DNA of 64,000 nucleotides. Origin: Flavobacterium gyeonganense (lineage in GTDB: Bacteria; Bacteroidota; Bacteroidia; Flavobacteriales; Flavobacteriaceae). Shown in pieces: positions 8,886 through 21,462 of the stretch (positions within the stretch are counted from its first letter, which is position 1; the number at the start of each line of letters is the position of its first letter). The position numbers and the translations under genes were made by a program. The DNA is taken from the NCBI RefSeq assembly GCF_029625295.1, contig NZ_CP121112.1:496001-560000 (forward strand), given 5' to 3'. The notes under the pieces were generated by a model. It ran no database searches. It was not told where the DNA came from and saw only the letters and a list, made by a program, of their open reading frames with translations.

Positions 8886-10592
8886 ATGAAATCGAATATG
8901 AAAAAACTTTTACTCCTTTTTGTTTTTATAAATTCTTACTGGACATTTGGACAGCTTACCTATACATTTGATGTGGAGTATTATGCTTGCGGACTATCTT
9001 CTAATTATTGTTCGCCTAATTCAACTTCAGGTAGTTGGTACTATAGTAGTGAAACCTTTAATTCCTATTTTTGGAGTTTTGGTTCTACTGAGGATTTTCG
9101 AGGCCGAAGGGATACACCTATAAAAGGAACTTATACTATACCTATCAATGATGATTTTATTCTGAGATATCATTATGATTATGATAATTCTTTTAATCCT
9201 ATAGGGGATAAATTCCCTGGAAGAAATGCAGAAACACAATACAGTCGTTATTACTGGCCTGGACAATATCCAAATCCACATTCTGATCTATATTATGGCG
9301 AAGCGAAAGGTCGTATTTTTTATCAGGATCGATATATTAACTGGAATTATGAAGTTAGATATCGCGGATCAAATCGTTTAGGTGATACAGATACTTATGA
9401 TGATTTATTTGTGGAAATACCATTTTCCAGAGTATCCGGTTCAAATTGTTATAGCCGTATTCCCTATCAGGGAAATGAAAATACAATTGCAAGCGATCCT
9501 CTTGATCGTGATTATTGTATAGAATGTTCTATTATTACAGGAGGCATTGCTTATGATGGTGTTGATGATACTCCAGACGGTCATATTACAATACAAAATT
9601 TTTTTCCTAACGACCTTTTGATTACCCGAATGGACAAGGCCTCAACAGACATACTGGCAGGCGAACAAATACGTTTACAAGCCACCACTCCCACTGCACA
9701 TACTACAAGTTTATTTCCAGATTTTGTGTACAACTGGCAATACAGTACGGATGGAGGAATTTCATGGGAAAGTGTACCGGATAAGTTGGTTAACGGTCTT
9801 AAAATAAACAAAACTAACAATACTGTTTTTACGATGCAGGAAATGCTTGGTGATGCACATACTAGTGTTTTTGGCCCTATCGCTTTCAGGCTTGGATACG
9901 GAACCGGAAACAGAACTTTTACCAATATCCTACACTTTAACTATAAAGCCGGAGCACCAGTGGTAACGGGAGTAGAATATGTAGCCCCTAAATGCAGTGG
10001 TGATGCTGTAACAAGTCTTGATGTGTATTTTGACCGAAAATTAGAACCTGGAGAGTCAATATGGCCTCTTCAAATTATTCGTTATCCTAAAATAGCCCAA
10101 GACCAGCCTAAGTTGTCACAAGATGTGGTAACCAATCTGGTTTATGATCCAATAAAAGGAAAATACAAACATTCCTTCATCATTACAACCATCAATAACA
10201 AACTTATAAATAATACCAGCTATGCAGTTGAATATCAAGGCATGGTTAATGGAGTTGGCAGAGGTTATCTCCTTTCCGAACAACCTTTTGTATATCAGGA
10301 TCCTGAGCCCTTAACATTTACTATAGATCCTACAGACCCATTATGCCATAATGAAGAAGGAGGTTTGACTATAAACGTTAAAGGAGGTTCTGGGAAATAT
10401 TTTTATTCTTTAGACGAAGGAACCAAAATTCCCTTTACCGTTACAACAGCTGAAACTTCAACCACTACTAACAATATTACAACTATAAGCCGAAGTGCAA
10501 GTCAGCCCTTAAACTTATCTGTTTCCGATACCAAAAAGAGTTACAAAATAAAAGTAACCGATGAACATGATTGTATTGAAAAATCGCTTTAG
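8886..10592 (+). CDS. Secreted protein with one C-terminal SprB-like module
   Basis: About 568 residues starting at ATG 8886 (or 8898, directly before a Lys-Lys signal peptide ending WTFGQ). The N-terminal half is aromatic- and Ser-rich with several cysteines. The centre holds a beta domain with a CSGDAV ... VYFDRKLEPGE motif. The last ~100 residues resemble one SprB repeat (LCHNEEGGLTINVKGGSGKYFYS ... KIKVTDEHDC). The protein stops right after this repeat, which is unusual for SprB proteins. The two following genes carry the same FDRxL-plus-SprB ending, so the three look like tandem partial copies. Possibly a surface adhesin subunit; no T9SS sorting tail is seen. Confidence 0.7.
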   Translation: MKSNMKKLLLLFVFINSYWTFGQLTYTFDVEYYACGLSSNYCSPNSTSGSWYYSSETFNSYFWSFGSTEDFRGRRDTPIKGTYTIPINDDFILRYHYDYDNSFNPIGDKFPGRNAETQYSRYYWPGQYPNPHSDLYYGEAKGRIFYQDRYINWNYEVRYRGSNRLGDTDTYDDLFVEIPFSRVSGSNCYSRIPYQGNENTIASDPLDRDYCIECSIITGGIAYDGVDDTPDGHITIQNFFPNDLLITRMDKASTDILAGEQIRLQATTPTAHTTSLFPDFVYNWQYSTDGGISWESVPDKLVNGLKINKTNNTVFTMQEMLGDAHTSVFGPIAFRLGYGTGNRTFTNILHFNYKAGAPVVTGVEYVAPKCSGDAVTSLDVYFDRKLEPGESIWPLQIIRYPKIAQDQPKLSQDVVTNLVYDPIKGKYKHSFIITTINNKLINNTSYAVEYQGMVNGVGRGYLLSEQPFVYQDPEPLTFTIDPTDPLCHNEEGGLTINVKGGSGKYFYSLDEGTKIPFTVTTAETSTTTNNITTISRSASQPLNLSVSDTKKSYKIKVTDEHDCIEKSL

Positions 10593-10595
10593 TTT

Positions 10596-11275
10596 ATGAA
10601 AAAGCTTTACTTTATAGAAGAAATTACTGATGAAAATCATAATGATTATTATAATAAAATAATCTTTTTTCAATTTAATTATAATATTCCTATAGTTTTG
10701 AATGATCCCGACACAGGTTATTATTACCAAGCTAATACTTCATATGCAAGTCTTGATTATGGTGTTCTATACTTGTCATGCGAACCTATTGTTTACGGCG
10801 ATATCAGGCTAAAAACTCCAATTTGTTATTATCAAAAAATTAAAGAAATAAAAATACCTTTCGATCGAGATTTGGAAGAAGAAGAATTAAAGTATATGTC
10901 TTTATACAGCGAAACTACATTATTTCCAAATGAAAATTATCAAATAAAGTATTGGGCTTTTAAAAATAATAAACCAAGGGTCTCAGGAATTAGCAACTTC
11001 TTTTCGTATGATACGTTGCCTCCTCTGCCTTTTAAAATCAAAGCTGATAATCCAATATGCTATAAGGCTAAAGTAGATATAACCATTGAAACCGGCAGGG
11101 GTAAGCCTCCCCATTTTTATAATGACCTAAATGAAGAAACTGAAATGCTCACTAAGATAAAAAGATTCCGTTTGATTCATCAAACATAAATACTAAGACT
11201 GTTACCATAAAACAATTAAAGTGTAAAGAATACAACATAAAAGTAATTGCTGCTAATGATTGCATTGAACAATAA
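10596..11275 (+). CDS. Second tandem SprB-module gene (one frameshift, no signal peptide)
   Basis: Read straight, the frame ends at 11189. If one A is restored in the A-run at 11159-11163 the protein runs on to TAA 11273-11275 (about 226 residues). It then ends in KEYNIKVIAANDCIEQ, matching the ends of its neighbours. The core has the same IPFDRDLEEEE domain and a short SprB-like tail. Unlike its paralogs it has no signal peptide (starts MKKLYFIEEITDEN), so it may be a truncated or decayed copy. It starts three bases after the previous stop. Whether the frameshift is a sequencing error, a real mutation or slippage cannot be told from the sequence alone. Confidence 0.5.
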
Positions 11276-11294
11276 TAAGCTTTAAAGAAAAATC

Positions 11295-12331
11295 ATGAAA
11301 AAACATCTCATCATACTTTTTTTAATTATTGATGCACTTACCTATGGCCAAATTAATACTACCAAAGGTGATTGTGAAATTATAAAGATTGACGACATAA
11401 GATCTTTTCCAGGCTCAAATGATTTAGTATTGTATTATTATAGTTTTGATGGATTAAATTGGAACTTATTCAACCACACACAGGAACAGTATAGAGAGGG
11501 ATTAATATTTACTGTCAAAGACGATATTAGAGGATTTATATCTGTTGATGATGATAGTGTATCACCGTATGTGGGGCCTCTTTACATAAAAGGTGAAGCA
11601 TTAACAAATGTAGGCTCACATCCTAATCCTAATTTATTAGTTGATAACTGCGAAAAACAAATAGCCCAAACTCCCCCCAATAAACCAATCCCATGCAATT
11701 TTCGACGTATAGGAATACCAACGCAATATTATTATATAATTCCGTGTTCGCCTCATTTAGCTAGTGTACCGATTACATCAAAATCAACTTGTTTTGAAAA
11801 CCATGATGCAAAAGTTACATTTTTATTTGACAGGGATCTACAAACCAACGAATATTTCTTATTGAATTTAATGACTATAACAGCAAATAGTACTCCTGTA
11901 CCACCACAAGTCAAATATGTTTACAAAGACAACTATATAGATCGAAAAATTAGCTTTACTGGTTTAGATTCAGGAACTTTTTATTTACGTTACCAAACAT
12001 TTCAAGAAGGCAACCCTACCCCTTTTAGTGACAACAATAGTGACCACTTTACAATTGATGCTGTTATGCCACTTACTTTTAATGTTAGAGCTTACAATCC
12101 AAAATGTAATAACGACAAAGTAGATCTAACTATTGAAGCCGATGGCGGCACTCCTCCTTATTTTTATAATAACCTAAATGGAGAAACTGAAATTATCAAC
12201 GGAGTAACACAGGTAAAAAAATTCAGTTTGATCCATCTGACAAAAATAAAAAAACTGTAACCATACAACAGGCAGAACTAAAAGAGTACAACATCAAAGT
12301 AACAGATTCAAATAACTGTATTGAGCAATAA
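11295..12331 (+). CDS. Third tandem SprB-module secreted protein (one frameshift)
   Basis: A secreted protein (signal peptide MKKHLIILFLIIDALTYGQ) with cysteine-containing N-terminal region, an FLFDRDLQTNE domain and a terminal SprB-like module. The uninterrupted frame stops at 12260. Adding one A in the seven-A run at 12215-12221 restores a continuous 345-residue protein ending KEYNIKVTDSNNCIEQ at TAA 12329-12331. The break is at the homologous position to that of the preceding gene. Its stop is 16 bases from the adhesin start. It probably belongs to the same surface structure as the adhesin; function unknown. Confidence 0.6.
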
Positions 12332-12347
12332 TCCTAAGATAAAAATT

Positions 12348-15300
12348 ATGAAAAAACATTTACTATTATTATTGCTTATCACAAGTTTTTGGGGTTATTC
12401 ACAAACTCTGGCTACTGTTACCCCGAATGCTGTTGACGGTGCCAGAACTGTAACTTTTGTTAATCCTGCTCCTATTGAGATTGATGGAGTACTCAACAAA
12501 ACAGATGCGACAGGCTTCGGTCTGGCAAATGGTACATTGACTGTAGTCTTTAAAGGCGGAACTGGCACTTATGACTATATCTGGAGAAAAAGATGGTTCA
12601 TTGATTACAGCTGTATCTGACTGGTCAAAATTAGCATATGGAAACTACACTATAAAAGCAAAAGATAAAAATGGTGTATGTGAAAGTGTGGAATATCCTT
12701 TTACAATCGGGCAGCCTGGTAAACTTGAAGTTACTATTGCTGGCAAAGCCATTTTATGTCATGGTAAAAATACCGGAGAGCTTTATGTAACTAACAAATC
12801 AGGAGGAATTGGAAGTTATACTTATAAATGGTTCAAAAGTAATGGAACTACTTTTGAGGATACTGGTTTAAGGGGAGAATCAATTACTAATGACTTATAT
12901 TCAGGAACTTATAAGGTAGAAATTACCGACAGCGCCTACCCTGACAAAAATTCAGAATGGTCTAATGAATTCTATATCTCGCAGCCTGTAGCCGCTATAT
13001 CTGTTGCAGAAACACAAACTAACGTAACCTGTAATGGCAGCAATAATGGTACTATCTCACTAAATATTAATGGTGGTACTCCAGGGTATTCAATTCTTTG
13101 GAATGGTACCTTTACCACAACCCATATCGCAGGACAACCAGACAGAACAGGTTTACCTCCAGGAAATTACTATTATACTATTACCGATGCAAATGGCTGT
13201 ACCTATAACAGTACTGATGACATCATCATCACAGCTCCTTCTCTGATAAGTATTACCTCTTTAACAACAACGCAGCCATCCGGCACGAATAGCACTGACG
13301 GAAAAATAACTATTGCTGCTTCAGGAGGTACTGGTACTTATACCTATTTCATTACGAAAGGCGGAGTTACATCCTCACATAGTAACAATATCATTACCAA
13401 TCTTGAAAATGGTACTTATGAGGTTGTGGTAAAAGACAGTAACAATTGTACTTCTTTACCTTCTGTAGCAAAATTAGAAGCATTAGCGGTAACTTTTGTC
13501 AGCCAGCAAAATGTAAAATGTCACGGAGAAAATACAGGGACAATAACTGTACAGGCATCAGGAGGAACTCTTGCCAATACCTCTGCTTACCAATATCAAT
13601 GGTACAAAGGTGCCACTAAAATAGATAACGAAACAAATGCAACAATACATAATCTCGTAGGAGGTTCTTACTCTGTTCAGGTAATGGATGACAAAATGGT
13701 ACCTGTGGCCTCGGCTGTTTATACTATTACATCACCATTACAGCCGTTATCCGTTACAAGTAATGCTGCAACCCAGCAGCAAAATGTTTCGTGTAATGGG
13801 GGAAGTGATGGAAAAATAGAAATTAACGTAAGCGGTGGTACTCCAACATACTCTTATAAATGGAATGACGGACCTGTCAGCAAAGACCGATACGGACTAT
13901 CAGCGGGAACATATTCTGTAACTGTTACAGATGCAAACGGATGTACACAAAGCCTTACTGATATTATAATTACAGATCCGACTAAAATAACTATTTCATC
14001 CCCGTCTCTAACACATGTTGCGATTAATGGCCAAAGTACAGGATCTGTCATTTTCCCATCAGGTTCTGTGGGGGGTAATGGCGGCTATACATACAAATGG
14101 ACATCCAATAATGGCTTTACAGCAAGTATACGAGATTTAAACGGAGTCAGGGCAGGAATTTATTACTTAACTATTTCCGATAAAAACTTATGTCAGTCTG
14201 TACAATACAATTTTACGGTTCTGGAAAAAACCAAACTTGAAGTACTTATTAAAGAATCTGCTTTTATTAAATGTAACGGGGACTCTAATGGTCAGCTGAT
14301 TGCAGAAGTTACAGGAGGAGTAGCTCCTTATAGATACAGATGGGAAAAAAATGGAACTACATTAACCGGAGAAAATTCCGCAAGCCTCTCAGGTATAGGA
14401 TTTGGCAACTACAGTGTTTATGTAACTGACAGTGCAAACCCTGATCCGGGACCATTTGCCTCTGCGCAACAAATCAATTTTACATTAGCACAGCCTGACG
14501 CTTTAAAAGTATCAGTTGCTAAACAAACCAATGTTTTATGCTTTGGTGAGGCAACAGGCGCAATCGAAATTGCAATTGAAGGAGGAACTGCACCTTACAC
14601 CCAGCAATGGACAAAAGATGGCACAAGTTATACAGGAAACTTAAATACGCTTGAAGCTGGTGAATATAATGTAATTGTCAAAGATGCAATTGGACATGAA
14701 TGTACTGCAACTCTTAGCCAGCCAGTCAAAATTACCCAACCCACTGCCCCACTTCAGGTTTCAACTCCGGGACCTGTACATCTAAAAGGTTTTGAAACCA
14801 ATGATGGAAGTATATCCGTTACTGTTACCGGTGGAAAACCAAATTATAGCTACGAATGGAGAAAAGGCAGTGCAGCTTCAATAATTGGTACTGGAGCGTC
14901 AATAGCTAATCTGAGCGCCGGCATCTATCACTTAATTGTAAAAGATGCTAATGGCTGTACACTACCTCAAATTGATTATACTGTTACCCAGCCTGATAAA
15001 CTTGAAGTGGTTAGTTTAATCCAGACTCCTTTTACAAATATTCTTTGTAAGGGAGATTTTTCAGGAGAATATACAATGATTGTAAAAGGTGGTGTTAAAG
15101 AATATAGTTTTGAATGGATCAACACTACAACCGGAATAAAATATACTTCTACCGAGATCATTTCTGCTGCTTCAACATCTTCAAAAGCTTCTGGGTTAGG
15201 TGCAGGCAGTTATGTGGTTACTGTTAAAGATGCAAATAGCAATGCTCTTTTTGGCACCAATACTTTTACTATTACTGAACCAGATCAATTGGCTTTTACA

Positions 15301-18300
15301 TACACAAAAGAAAATGTTTCCTGCTTTGGAGGAAATAACGGAACGATTACACTCCATATAACTGGAGGAACAAAAGATACTGACCTCACAAAACCCTATT
15401 CTATAATTAGCACTGGAGGAACTGTAGATTATCAGAACGGAATCATTTCAGGACTTTCTGAAGGAACTTACACAATACGAGTAACTGACAAAAATCTTTG
15501 CGGACCTGTTGAACAAACTATTCAGATTACCCAGCCTGCTAAATCCGTAATTATAGAAGATAATGCAACAGTTACACCAACTACGGGTTTTGGTTTATCA
15601 ACTGGAAAAATAGAAATAAGCGCAGTGGGAGGAACATTACCTTACACCTACCAATGGAAAAATAATGCAGGGACAATTGTGGGTACAAACAATCCTGTGC
15701 TTTCTAATGCTCCTGCTGGTATTTACAGTGTTACGGTAACCGATTCTAATCATTGTTTTGATTCAAAAACATATATAATTGAGCAGCCTACGAAACCTGC
15801 ACTTACTGAAACACATCTGCAGGCTAAATGTAATGGCTTATTAGGTTCGCTAGTTGCTACAGCCAATGGCGGGGCAACTTATAATCAAAATCAGGCGGAT
15901 AAAATTTACACCTATAATTTAAAAAATAAAGCGACGGCTGCCGTTATCAGCATTAACGGAAATACAGCAAACTTTGCTAACATAGCTGATGGAGATTATA
16001 CACTTACTGCAACTGATGCAAGTGGAATTCAATCTAATAGTATTGATATTGTTTTTAAACAACCTACGCCGATTGTTGTTTCATTAGCTTCAAAATCAAA
16101 CGTAAGATGTTTTGGAGATAAAGACGGAGCAATTGTTCTTTCTGCATCAGGCGGAACGCCATTAATAGTAAACGGAACGCCAGAATACAGTTACCAATGG
16201 AAAAAGAAAAACCTCTCCAACTCTATTTACGAAAACTTTACCCCAACGTCATTAAATACTTTCCCAGCAGGTATCTATGCAGTTGAAGTTCGTGATGCAA
16301 ATTATAATATTGGCGATGCTACTCATTGTATTGGTGTTTTAGAAAACATCGAAATTACGCAACCTGCCGATTTTGGTTTTGATATCGAAAAAATAACGTA
16401 CAGCAACCCTACTGCTTTAAATGGAAATGATGGTAGTCTGCACTTTGAAATCACAGGTGGAAAAGCTAACTATGAATATAAATTTTATACAAAAAATAGT
16501 GCAGGCGCAGAAACAATAATACAAACGATTTCCAACAGCCCCTTAATGACAGCTGATTTTTCCGGATTAACAAAGGATCATTATTATATCTCTGCCCAAG
16601 ATGCAACCGGATGTATCAAATATGCTGATTTTGATTTCAGGGACAATCCTTTAACTATAAGTGTAAACCAGACTCAAAATATTAGCTGTTATGATGCAAA
16701 CAACGGTATTATAGGAGCAAATGCAGCTGGCGGATTTGGTCAAAAAAATATTCATGGTACCGCAATTCTATTTTATTAGCTGACGAAACCGAAGATGTTT
16801 TGGTGAATGCAAAACCGGGTAGTTATTATGTTGTTGTAAAAGATTCCAAAAAAGTAGAAGTAACCAGCAATACAATCGTTGTTACACAGCCTGATCCGTT
16901 AGTATTTTCAACAACACAGGAACCTGTAAAATGTTTCGGAGACAGCAACGGAACAATAACTGTGACAGCCTCTGGAGGAAATGGAAATTTCAGCTATCGC
17001 TATTTTCATAAAGGTTTACTAGTTAAAGACTGGCAAAATTTTACCAATGCAACAAATACAACTATTTCAGATTTAGCGGAAGGAGACTATATAATTGATG
17101 TAAAAGATTCTCAGGGATGTAGTAGTGCAAATACGACTGTAAAAATTACTACTCCAACAGCATTAAGCATAACTGCTGTCACCTCTGCCGCTACAGGAAA
17201 GGGTTTAAGCAACGGATCTGCTTCAATTACTGCTCAGGGCGGTAACGGCAACTATACCTATAAATGGTTTAAAAGTGATAATACCAATAGCAATCAAAAT
17301 ACAAATACAGCAGCAAACTTGGCTGCAGGCAAATATTATGTTGTAGTTTCAGACTCAAAAAGCTGTGAATTGATTTCTGAATTATTAGAAATAACAGAAC
17401 CGCCATTACTGGAAACAAGTATTGCAGTTCAAAATGTTATCTTGTGTAATGGTGATAAAAACGGAAGCTTAAAACCAACGACAATAGGAGGATTCTTAAA
17501 GTCCGGAGAAAATTACACTTATCAGTGGTTTGAAAACGGAAATCCAACCACCCTTGCATCAACTGCAATTTTAAGCGGTATTGGTAAAGGTTCTTACTAT
17601 GTAATTGCTACTGATTCTAATGGTAATAAGGCTACAAGTCAAGTTTTGACTGTAACAGAACCTGCAATTTTAACCAATATCCTGACATCTGATTATGTAT
17701 TATGCGGAGATTATAATGACTGGACTATAAATGCAACACCGTCCGGTGGTACCCAGCCGTATAATTATTCATGGAATACAGGAGCTAAAACAGCCAGTAT
17801 ACAAAACGTTCCTCCCGGAAATTATATTGCAGTGGTAACCGACAGCCGTGGTTGTACAATTACAAAAACCATTACTACAACAGCACCGGCTCATCTGGAT
17901 GCAGTAGAAAATATAAAAATTCCAACCTGCTATGGAGGTTCTGATGCTACAATAGTAGTAACTCCTATAGCCGGAATCGCACCCTATACTTATGCATGGA
18001 ATACCGGAGAAAAAACAAACACTTTAAGCAATGCGTCAGCAGGTGACTATACAATTGAAATTACAGATGCTAAAGGCTGTATTATTTCAAGAACTTATTC
18101 AATTGTAAATCCTCCAAAAGATGTTATAGATCTTGGTAAAGACGTAACATTATGCTTTGATCAGACTTTGACCATTAATGCTACGATTGACGATGACAAA
18201 GCAACTTATTCATGGAAATCTGATAAAGGTTTTTCCAGCAATAAAGCTATGATTACTGTTTCTGAGCCTGCTAATTACACTGTAACTGTTACCAATAAAT

Positions 18301-18890
18301 TAGGCTGCGAAGCTACAGATACCATTCAGATATTGAGTCAAAACACAGCTATTAGCGCTGAATTTGCAATGTCAAGCCAGGTATTCAAAAATGAAAAAAT
18401 TATAATTGTGGATATCAGTAACCCTGAAGCTGATGAAATTGAATGGATTTTACCGGCTAAAGCAAACATTGTGACTAAAAATAAGGATTATGCTGAAATC
18501 AGTTTTAGTGAAACCGGAGAGTATGAAATTACTTTAAACACTAAAAAAGGAAATTGTACCGCTTTCCAGACTAAACAAATTTTGGTTACTGAAGGAGAAT
18601 ATGAAGAAAATCCTGACGAGGGTCCTATTACAGAGAAAAAATTTGACCTGAAAATTTATCCGAACCCATCACAGGGAATTTTTACAGTTGATGTAACACT
18701 GGATAAAATTATGCCGGCTCACGTGAAGGTGTATAACTTAAATAACAACCTGCTTATTGATTCTAAAACCGAAGAAGGAAAAGACAATTACCTGTTCAAC
18801 TTTAATTTAGGCGGATTGCCACCAGGACTTTATTTTGTACTGTTTGAATCTCAGCAAGGAAGTAAACTAAGAAAAATCATTATTCAGTAA
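12348..18890 (+). CDS. SprB-repeat surface adhesin with T9SS type A sorting domain (two frameshifts)
   Basis: Repaired length is about 2180 residues: signal peptide (LLLLLLITSFWGYSQ), then some 20 SprB-type repeats of ~80-100 residues, each with a C-x-G-xx-G start, a GG.P.Y.Y.W centre and a Y.V.V.D.nGC end. A ~75-residue Por/T9SS sorting domain (LKIYPNPSQGIF ... KVYNLNNN ... LRKIIIQ) closes it. SprB repeats are known from the Flavobacterium gliding adhesin SprB; the tail directs T9SS export and surface attachment. Two homopolymer breaks split the frame: one extra A at 12587-12591 and one missing A at 16742-16748. Correcting both gives YIWRKDGSLI and KKYSWYRNSI, typical repeat sequence, so I treat the pieces as one gene. 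It likely forms the stalk or adhesin of this locus. Confidence 0.85.
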
Positions 18891-18973
18891 TCTTAGACTG
18901 ATCTGGCAACAAACATCAATTTAATAATGAAAAAGAGCGGATTTTCGAATTCGATGCTCACAGCTTATAAAGA

Positions 18974-21430
18974 ATGACTTTAAAAAGAATATTATTTAAT
19001 ACTTACCTGCTCTTACTAAGTGCATTTGGTTTTTCGCAAAACTTTAATGTACAGGAACTGGGCAAAGCCAAATTAATCAATGTTAGCGGTGGTGCATCTG
19101 CCAATACTGTTTTCTATTCAGGGAATGCTGCAAGAGAACCTTTCAGTTATTTTCTGAACGGAAACATTAATGTAAATATAGCAGGTTTATACAATTTACC
19201 TTTTTCATTTTCATACACCAATCAAAAGCTGGGCTATGGTAAACCGGTACTGATGAATCGTTTGAGTATTCATCCGTCTTATAAATGGATTACCGGGCAC
19301 ATTGGAGATGTAAGCATGACTTTTTCTCCTTACACCCTGAGCGGACATCAATTTTCAGGAGTAGGTGTTGACCTTACTCCACAAGGCAACTTTAAGATTA
19401 GTGCGATGTACGGACGTTTATTAAAAAGCAGCGAGTATAACAATCTTTATCCGGAAATTGTTCCAACTTATAAAAGGTTAGGATATGGTTTTAAAACATC
19501 ATACGCTTTTGAAAAAGTAAATCTGGGTGTTACCTTTTTTAAAGCAAAAGATGAAGCAGGATCATTATTTAACCCTGTTCCATTTGAATTAGGTCTAACT
19601 CCAAAAGACAATGCCGCTATAAGTATTGAATCTTCTTTTAAAATACTAAAAAAAATGCAGGTTTTTGCTGAATATGCCAACAGCAGCATTACGGAAGACT
19701 TACGTGCTGATGGCAATGGAACAGGAAATAGCCTCTCCTCTTTCTTCTTAAATAAAAACAGCACTACAAGCAGCTACGATGCTTTTAAAGGTCAGCTTAC
19801 TTATCCTGCCGGGAAAGGAACCCTTGGACTCGGATACGAAAGAATTGATCCTAACTACAGAACTTTAGGAGGTTATTATTTCAACAATGATCTGGAAAAC
19901 ATTACCGTAAATGCAACCCAGAATATAGTAAAGGATAAAGTTTCATTAGCCTTAAACCTGGGTCTCCAAAAAGACAATCTGGACAAACAAAAACAAAGCC
20001 AGATGAAACGCGTGGTATCTTCTGTTACTGCCGATTTCAGACCGAATGAAAAACTAAACCTGAATATAAACTACTCTAATTTTCAGTCTTATACCAACAG
20101 CCGAAACCAGTTTGACTACATCAATCAGGTTTCTGATTATGACTATCTGGATACCTTAAACTTCAGACAGGTCAATCAAAATGCAGCTTTAAACATCAAT
20201 TATCTCATAAAGAACGACAAGCATCTGAAAAGAGCCATAAATGCTAATTTTTCTATGCAGGACGCCGTAAACCAACAACAGGGAAGAACAATTGAAGGTG
20301 GTGCTTCAACTTACTACAACTCGGGTATTGCCTATACGGTAGGTTATCCTGACAAAGATTTGAATTTTACAGGATCCTTAAATAATACTTACGGTAAGAC
20401 TGATTCCGGAAAAAACCTCATCATTGGGCCAACAATTGGTGCGTCAAAACTCTTTTTTGACAAAAAACTGACCACCAATGCTTCTACAAGCTACAATACC
20501 AGTTATAACAATGGAGATAAACAAAATGACATCATCAATTTCAGGTTAAACGGATCTTATATTTATCTTCAAAACCACAATTTCAATATGGGTGTAATTG
20601 CTTTATTCAGCAATTCAGCAACCCAAAAGAATAATGATCTTACAGCAACCTTAGCCTATACGTATTCCTTTGATAAAATTAAAATGCGTCCGAAGAGAGA
20701 ACCTCTTTCTGAAAATCAGGATAAAACAGCTTCTGCACCTGTCTTAAAAATTAATTTTAAGAATCAGCTATTTGAAGGAACCCGTGAAGATATTATAGCC
20801 CAGCTGAAAGAAAAACAACTTTCTTTAAATTCTTTGCCAATAGCCGAAAAAGAGCGTTTAGAGCATTTAATAACACTGCCTTCCCTTACGCCTGACGATA
20901 AGGAACTGAAAGAAAAAGTGCTGGATTATCTGGAAGCATTTACCGAAGAAAAAGATAATTCAGAAAAATACAACACTTATTTAGCTGAAACTGCCCAGAA
21001 ACTGGAAAAAGAAATGAGCCAAAAAGATGAAGGTTTTGAAAATGCTTACACAGCAGCTATTGGAAGAGTAAACAGTCACCAGCTTCATAATATAAATGAA
21101 ACCGATATTACTGACAGAAACAGCTATAACTCATATTTAAAACTGGTAGAAAGAAGCAACAACAGCCGCAACCAACTAAAAAACCACCGATGGATGCTGC
21201 GTGAAATGGCAGTACTTTCTAAAATCCCTTCACAAGAAATGCAGCAAAATGAAAATGCAGCCGAATTCAGCAAACAAAATATTGAAGCCATTTTTAAATT
21301 GATCAAAGAAAAAAAGAATGCATCCGAAATAGTGGAAGCCATCGAACTAAAAATAATTCCGTTTTATTATGATCTGGCAGTTAAAAATGCCTCAAATGAT
21401 GAAATTGATTTAAAATATATTCAAAAATAA
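18974..21430 (+). CDS. Outer-membrane barrel-like protein of the SprB/toxin locus
   Basis: An 818-residue exported protein with a signal peptide ending SAFGFSQ. Residues ~25-580 show many short amphipathic strands with aromatic girdles (GYGFKTSYAFEKVNLGVTFF, TLGLGYERIDPNYRTLGGYY), as in outer-membrane beta-barrels. The C-terminal ~230 residues are charged and helical (EKERLEHLITLPSLTPDDKELKEKV) and would be a soluble domain. I do not recognise a named family. SprB-type adhesins usually travel with a small SprF/PorP-like barrel protein; this one is much larger but sits in a comparable place, between the adhesin and the toxin gene, so an anchoring or export-partner role is inferred. Confidence 0.7.
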   Translation: MTLKRILFNTYLLLLSAFGFSQNFNVQELGKAKLINVSGGASANTVFYSGNAAREPFSYFLNGNINVNIAGLYNLPFSFSYTNQKLGYGKPVLMNRLSIHPSYKWITGHIGDVSMTFSPYTLSGHQFSGVGVDLTPQGNFKISAMYGRLLKSSEYNNLYPEIVPTYKRLGYGFKTSYAFEKVNLGVTFFKAKDEAGSLFNPVPFELGLTPKDNAAISIESSFKILKKMQVFAEYANSSITEDLRADGNGTGNSLSSFFLNKNSTTSSYDAFKGQLTYPAGKGTLGLGYERIDPNYRTLGGYYFNNDLENITVNATQNIVKDKVSLALNLGLQKDNLDKQKQSQMKRVVSSVTADFRPNEKLNLNINYSNFQSYTNSRNQFDYINQVSDYDYLDTLNFRQVNQNAALNINYLIKNDKHLKRAINANFSMQDAVNQQQGRTIEGGASTYYNSGIAYTVGYPDKDLNFTGSLNNTYGKTDSGKNLIIGPTIGASKLFFDKKLTTNASTSYNTSYNNGDKQNDIINFRLNGSYIYLQNHNFNMGVIALFSNSATQKNNDLTATLAYTYSFDKIKMRPKREPLSENQDKTASAPVLKINFKNQLFEGTREDIIAQLKEKQLSLNSLPIAEKERLEHLITLPSLTPDDKELKEKVLDYLEAFTEEKDNSEKYNTYLAETAQKLEKEMSQKDEGFENAYTAAIGRVNSHQLHNINETDITDRNSYNSYLKLVERSNNSRNQLKNHRWMLREMAVLSKIPSQEMQQNENAAEFSKQNIEAIFKLIKEKKNASEIVEAIELKIIPFYYDLAVKNASNDEIDLKYIQK

Positions 21431-21462
21431 AGTACATCCCAGGATATTAAACCGCCAAAATA

